Both the position numbers and the translations under genes were made by a program. Shown here in pieces: positions 4,480-8,095 of a stretch of 8,095 nucleotides of DNA. How positions within the stretch are numbered: the first letter of the stretch is position 1; every line of letters begins with the position of its first letter. The notes beneath the pieces were generated by a model. It did not search any database, had not been told where the DNA came from, and saw nothing but the letters and a program-made list of their open reading frames with translations. The stretch comes from JADLDV01 sp964546355 (GTDB lineage: Bacteria; Patescibacteriota; Minisyncoccia; Phycocordibacterales; UBA9973), in the NCBI GenBank assembly GCA_964546355.1, contig CAZJJM010000026.1:1-8095 (forward strand), in the 5' to 3' direction.

Positions 4480-6477
4480 ATGAATAAAATCTTTCATGCA
4501 AAGGTGTTGATATTTTCAGGATTGTTACTCGCTCTATTTTCTTATTCATTTTCTGCTTTTGCATTAAATCATGACAATTCAGTTGCTCAATTAGACGAAG
4601 GAAATGAAACGTTAGTTACAAGTGATTTTCCTGAACTTATTGAATCATACCGAACCGATGTAGTGGTTAATCCTGATAATACTATTCAGGTCACAGAAAC
4701 AATCACGTATAATTTTAATGATTTAGAAAAACATGGTATTTACAGAATCATCCCGATAAAAACATCACCGGGAGCTATTCGTAAATTAAAAATTTCTGAT
4801 ATCTCTGTGGTAGATGAACATGGTAATTCGTATACAACCGACATATCAAAAACCGGCGAGATACGTATAAAGATTGGTGACGCTGATAAAACTATCACCG
4901 GAATACATACATATATTATTAAATACACTGCTCTAAATGCTATAGGGTATTTTGATACGTTTGATGAGATATATTGGAATAGTACTGGTCATGAATGGGA
5001 AGTTCCTATATGGGAAGCTGAGACACGTGTTTTCCTGCCGGGAAATATAGAAAATTCTGATCTCCGTATCGCATCATATTGTGGAGAGATGGGTTCAGTC
5101 GATCCTTGTATCCAGAATGCTCCTGTATATAACAAAGACACCAATCAAACAGAGATTGTTTTCCGCACATCTCCCGATGTGTATTATGAACCAGGTGAAG
5201 GTGTGACCGTTGCAGTTGGTTTCCCAAAAGGAATTGTAGTTCCAACCATGTTGAAATGGTATGAAAAACCAGAATCGTACATATATCTCGCGTACGGTAT
5301 CGGTGCATTATTTTTGTTGTTATTGTTACGCCTAATCTTCGTTGTATTTCTTCCAGAATATAGAAAACGAAAACGTCCAATTGTGACAGAGTTTATTCCT
5401 CCAGAAGGTATGGTACCTTCGCAAGCAGGTATTGTATATCGTTGGTTTATAGGTCAGGGGACAATGATCAGTGCTGACATGCTACATCTCGCTTCAATTG
5501 GGTATATTACAATTCACAGTACACCAATTTCACTGTCAAAAAATAAAGAAACATCAGCTTTTCAGCGCAAGATTAATATCATTGTAATTATTTTTACATT
5601 CCTAGTATTTAGCCTTGTTCTTTGGTCAATGTTTTCTTTTGAATTTTTTATTATTATTTCCGCTATTCTACTCGTAGTACAACGTAAAAAAATAAACACG
5701 TTTATATTCTCATTGAAAAATCCTGTTGAATTTTCAATTACGAGAAATCCTCACAAGGACATTTCTGATATGCCTTCGACCTTATCACCGCTCTATGAAC
5801 TGATTTCAAAAGATGGTGTATCGGTGACTTTAGATGATATTGCTAAAGAGAAGAAGTATTACAAATTTAAGGAATACCTAAGAAAAGTTAAAAGTCTTCT
5901 TCCTGAAAGTACTTCAAAATCCTTGCCTCTAGTCATGGTTATGATGATGCTTTTCTTCGCAGTTCCTTTTGTTGGTTTCTTTGTTATCTTCTTCAACTTG
6001 ATGTTTACTGCGCCTATTGAATTCATTTATCCTGTCATTGTACTTGTTGCTGGATTCTTCTTGTATAAAATAGTTGGTGCTGTCTTTTCTTTTAAACTTT
6101 CTAAGATGACTGATTCTTGGTATTCAGTTGCTGGATTGTATCAATATATAAAAATTGCCGAAAAAAACCGTATAGAATTTGAAAGCGATCCAAAAAAAGC
6201 TGAAATAATTTTCTCTACTCTTTTGCCGTATGCTGTAGCTTTTGGTTTAGAAGAAAAATGGATACAAGTATTTAACGGAATAATGATTAATCCACCTGAG
6301 TATTATAGTGGAGGTAGTATTTCTACTATGTCAGCATCTATTGGAGCTTTTGCTGGAACAATGTCTTCTACTGCTTCTGCAGGTGCACCTTCTTCATCTG
6401 GTGGTGGTAGTTCTGGTTCATCTGGTGGCGGTTCATCTGGTGGCGGCGGAGGAGGTGGCGGAGGAGGCAGTTGGTAG
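4480..6477 (+). CDS. DUF2207 family membrane protein with signal peptide and poly-Gly C-terminus
   Basis: A 665-residue predicted membrane protein, assigned to DUF2207 by its layout; function unknown. A signal peptide lies at about 1-28 (positive start, hydrophobic core, cut near AFA-LNH). An exported beta-rich domain spans about 50-255 (ETITYNFNDLEKHGIYRIIPI is typical of the family), with two cysteines (C201, C210) that could pair. Membrane segments lie at about 267-290, 366-383, 386-400, 482-508 and 511-537. The intervening loop 300-365, with SADMLHLASIGYITI, resembles a winged-helix-like segment seen in the family. After SLLPYAVAFGLEEKW (positions 579-593, a family hallmark) comes a Ser/Gly-rich tail ending in ten glycines and SW. 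The gene is AT-rich except for the tail codons. No Shine-Dalgarno precedes the ATG; TATAAA at 4442-4447 is a possible -10. Confidence 0.88.
   Translation: MNKIFHAKVLIFSGLLLALFSYSFSAFALNHDNSVAQLDEGNETLVTSDFPELIESYRTDVVVNPDNTIQVTETITYNFNDLEKHGIYRIIPIKTSPGAIRKLKISDISVVDEHGNSYTTDISKTGEIRIKIGDADKTITGIHTYIIKYTALNAIGYFDTFDEIYWNSTGHEWEVPIWEAETRVFLPGNIENSDLRIASYCGEMGSVDPCIQNAPVYNKDTNQTEIVFRTSPDVYYEPGEGVTVAVGFPKGIVVPTMLKWYEKPESYIYLAYGIGALFLLLLLRLIFVVFLPEYRKRKRPIVTEFIPPEGMVPSQAGIVYRWFIGQGTMISADMLHLASIGYITIHSTPISLSKNKETSAFQRKINIIVIIFTFLVFSLVLWSMFSFEFFIIISAILLVVQRKKINTFIFSLKNPVEFSITRNPHKDISDMPSTLSPLYELISKDGVSVTLDDIAKEKKYYKFKEYLRKVKSLLPESTSKSLPLVMVMMMLFFAVPFVGFFVIFFNLMFTAPIEFIYPVIVLVAGFFLYKIVGAVFSFKLSKMTDSWYSVAGLYQYIKIAEKNRIEFESDPKKAEIIFSTLLPYAVAFGLEEKWIQVFNGIMINPPEYYSGGSISTMSASIGAFAGTMSSTASAGAPSSSGGGSSGSSGGGSSGGGGGGGGGGSW
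6388..6474 (+). repeat. Low-complexity GGN/TCN codon repeat encoding the Ser/Gly tail
   Basis: Residues 637-665 of the DUF2207 protein are nearly all Ser and Gly, encoded by runs of GGT, GGC, GGA and TCT/TCA, ending in ten consecutive Gly codons. GC content rises sharply here against the AT-rich gene body. Codons are mixed rather than one repeated triplet, which argues for selection on the protein rather than simple slippage alone. In another frame the repeat makes a false Leu/Val/His-rich open frame running into prfB. Confidence 0.8.
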
Positions 6478-6498
6478 GTGTTTAATCTATGTTACTAT
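6471..6498 (+). promoter_or_regulatory. Probable promoter of prfB
   Basis: A -35-like TTGGTA (6471-6476) overlaps the last Trp codon and the first two bases of the TAG stop of the DUF2207 gene. After 16 bases comes TACTAT (6493-6498), preceded by the extended TGT (6490-6492). Seven bases separate the hexamer from the prfB ATG at 6506, so the mRNA would be leaderless or nearly so. The hexamer matches only 4/6. Confidence 0.45.
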
Positions 6499-6505
6499 AT
6501 CCGAT

Positions 6506-7393
6506 ATGGACCCAAAAGAAATCGATACACGAATATCAGAAATAGAAACACTCATGTATGGAGCGGATTTTTGGAATGATAAAAATCAAGCTCAAGCTTT
6601 GATCAAAGAACTCGGGGAACTCAAAGATAAAAAAGAAGGTGTGTCGAAATACGACAAAGGTGACGCAGTCCTCACGATTCTTTCTGGTGCAGGAGGTGAT
6701 GATGCAGAAGATTTCACTCGTATGTTACTTGGTATGTATGAAGCGTTTTGTAAAAGGAAAAACTTTTCCATGACACAATTATCTGCAAGTCCAAATGATC
6801 ACGGTGGGTATCGCAGTGTGAGTGTCTTAGTTTCTGGTAAGGGTGCGTACGGTCTTTTGAAGTATGAATCTGGTGTTCATCGACTTGTGCGACAATCTCC
6901 CTTTAATGCAGATAGTAAACGTCAAACATCTTTTTCAATGGTGGAGATAATCCCCAAGATTGAAAAAGTTGATTCTTTGGATATTCCATCAGGTGATCTT
7001 CGTTTTGAATTATCCAAATCGAGTGGTCCTGGTGGCCAAAATGTAAACAAACGCGAGACCGCGGTTCGCGTCGTCCATATTCCGACAGGTCTTGCAGTGG
7101 CAGCAGATGGCGAGCGTACACAAGAAGCAAATCGTGAACATGCTATTCGGTTACTCTATGGAAAATTGATTAAAAAAGCTGAAGATGAACATAAGAGTTT
7201 GCAAGAAAGTATGCAGGTTTCTAAGACAACAGATAATGAATGGGGGAGTCAGATGCGCTCATATGTGCTCCATCCATATAAGCTTGTTAAGGATCATCGA
7301 ACAAGTGTGGAGACGAGTAATGTTGACAAGGTGCTCTCGGGTGGTGAACTAGATATGTTTATTGAGGCGTCACAGTCAGGTATGGTACAATAA
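6506..7393 (+). CDS. prfB: Peptide chain release factor 2, short form
   Basis: Class I release factor that reads UAA/UGA and triggers peptide release on the ribosome. The 295-residue product contains the RF2 stop-reading tripeptide SPF (131-133, in RLVRQSPFNADSKRQTSF) and the catalytic GGQ (176-178, in SSGPGGQNVNKRETAVR), plus WGSQMRSYVL and the terminal HRTSVETSN...ELDMFIEA. It is about 70 residues shorter than E. coli RF2 (365). The helical N-terminal domain jumps from an ADFWNDKNQAQAL segment (20-32) almost directly to the AVLTILSGAGGDDAEDF core (54-70). No in-frame TGA or slippery CTTT site is seen near the 5' end, so the classic autoregulatory frameshift appears absent. The frame extends upstream to 6308, but that part is an out-of-frame reading of the Gly repeat; ATG at 6506 is the sensible start. 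ftsE follows after 17 bases. Confidence 0.95.
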   Translation: MDPKEIDTRISEIETLMYGADFWNDKNQAQALIKELGELKDKKEGVSKYDKGDAVLTILSGAGGDDAEDFTRMLLGMYEAFCKRKNFSMTQLSASPNDHGGYRSVSVLVSGKGAYGLLKYESGVHRLVRQSPFNADSKRQTSFSMVEIIPKIEKVDSLDIPSGDLRFELSKSSGPGGQNVNKRETAVRVVHIPTGLAVAADGERTQEANREHAIRLLYGKLIKKAEDEHKSLQESMQVSKTTDNEWGSQMRSYVLHPYKLVKDHRTSVETSNVDKVLSGGELDMFIEASQSGMVQ

Positions 7394-7410
7394 AATGGAC
7401 AATTGCTCAT

Positions 7411-8091
7411 ATGATTTATTTCAACAATGTATCAAAAGTATATCCGAATAGCGTTCTCTCGCTTGAAGACATCAACTTGTCCATTGGACAAGGTGAATTC
7501 GTATCCATTGTAGGACATTCAGGAGCGGGCAAGACGACACTTACCAAGCTTATTCTCGCAGAAGAAAAACCAACTACCGGTTCAGTGTTTTATCATTCAC
7601 TTGATATTCATACACTTGGACACGACGCCATGATCAATCTTCGTCGACGTATTGGTATTGTGTTTCAAGATTTCCGCCTTCTTCCGAACAAAACTGCGTA
7701 TGAAAATATTGCGTTTGCCATGGAAGCAGTTGGTAAAACTGACGAAGAGATCGCAAGTGATGTTCCTCATGTACTTGAACTCGTAGACCTCTCAAATCGG
7801 GTATATCATTTTCCTCATCAAATGTCTGGTGGAGAAAAACAACGCCTCGCTATTGCTCGCGCCATCATTAATCAACCAGAATTGATTATTGCAGATGAGC
7901 CGACAGGGAATCTCGACCCAGTGAACACCCTTGAAGTTATTCAGATTTTGAAAAAGATTAATGATCTCGGTACGACGGTGATTCTGACAACACACAACAA
8001 GGATGTGATCAATGCATTAGGGAAGCGCGTTGTCACCATTGAGAAAGGTAAGATTATCAAAGACGAGAAAGGTAAACATTCTCCTAAATAA
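7411..8091 (+). CDS. ftsE: Cell division ATP-binding protein FtsE
   Basis: ATPase subunit of the FtsEX ABC complex, which sits at the division site and, in known systems, activates peptidoglycan hydrolases across the membrane. It is 226 residues, normal for FtsE. Walker A is GHSGAGKT (35-42), the Q-loop glutamine is Q86 in GIVFQDFRLLPNKTAYENI (positions 82-100; the DFRLLP stretch is typical of FtsE), the signature is MSGGEKQR (138-145), Walker B is LIIADEP with catalytic E163, the D-loop is NLDP, and the switch histidine is H195 (TTHNK). It begins 17 bases after the prfB stop without its own obvious promoter or Shine-Dalgarno, so cotranscription with prfB is likely. The permease ftsX should follow beyond the right edge. 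The distinction from LolD/MacB-type ATPases rests on the Q-loop region and the prfB neighbourhood. Confidence 0.93.
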   Translation: MIYFNNVSKVYPNSVLSLEDINLSIGQGEFVSIVGHSGAGKTTLTKLILAEEKPTTGSVFYHSLDIHTLGHDAMINLRRRIGIVFQDFRLLPNKTAYENIAFAMEAVGKTDEEIASDVPHVLELVDLSNRVYHFPHQMSGGEKQRLAIARAIINQPELIIADEPTGNLDPVNTLEVIQILKKINDLGTTVILTTHNKDVINALGKRVVTIEKGKIIKDEKGKHSPK

Positions 8092-8095
8092 ATTT

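Noticed and set aside
6308..6505. Upstream extension of the prfB frame, giving a 361-residue protein with a Leu/Val/His-rich start
   Set aside because: It is the out-of-frame reading of the Ser/Gly codon repeat of the DUF2207 gene; RF2 homology starts at the ATG at 6506.
7..6508. 11-base identity TATCCGATATG at 7-17 and 6498-6508
   Set aside because: Short, in unrelated contexts (inside recG; at the prfB start) and expected by chance in a window this size.
1..8095. CRISPR array, insertion sequence, prophage or toxin-antitoxin pair
   Set aside because: No spaced repeats, terminal inverted repeats, transposase, phage or toxin motifs were seen; the genes present account for nearly all of the sequence.

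Overview
The window looks like a chromosomal piece from a Candidate Phyla Radiation bacterium (Patescibacteria, most likely a parcubacterial lineage). This is an inference from several traits together. Intergenic gaps are very short. No start codon has a convincing Shine-Dalgarno sequence. The tRNA has no encoded CCA. The release factor 2 has a much reduced N-terminal domain, RecG carries lineage-type insertions, and there is a DUF2207 membrane protein with a poly-glycine tail. Stop usage (TAA, TAG, TGA) and an intact RF2 fit the standard bacterial code, not the UGA=Gly code of Gracilibacteria/SR1. No exact taxon can be given without a search.

Left part (1-2865), minus strand, read right to left: a soluble sensor histidine kinase, then a single-domain response regulator, then an inverted-repeat terminator, then recG, whose 3' end runs off the left edge. 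Kinase and regulator are adjacent, in the same direction and 24 bases apart, and almost certainly form a two-component pair. Each of the three genes has its own extended -10 element (TGnTAnnnT-type) directly before its ATG.

Middle part (2927-6477), plus strand: tRNA-Thr(GGT), a catalytic-domain-only aspartokinase homologue with a good terminator, a small unrecognised hydrophilic protein of 112 residues, and a 665-residue DUF2207 membrane protein with signal peptide and a serine/glycine tail. In the rows counted, this stretch is clearly more AT-rich (25-30% GC) than the flanking housekeeping genes (about 45%).

Right part (6506-8091), plus strand: prfB (short RF2) followed after 17 bases by ftsE, the ATPase of the FtsEX division ABC transporter. 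ftsX would be expected just beyond the right edge.

The most notable feature is promoter layout. recG, the response regulator and the 112-residue gene all have an extended -10 hexamer exactly six bases before the ATG, which predicts leaderless mRNAs. prfB (seven bases) and the kinase (nine bases) come close. Nothing resembling a CRISPR array, transposon, prophage or defence island was seen, and no clearly new multi-gene system is evident. Every intergenic gap is under 80 bases.
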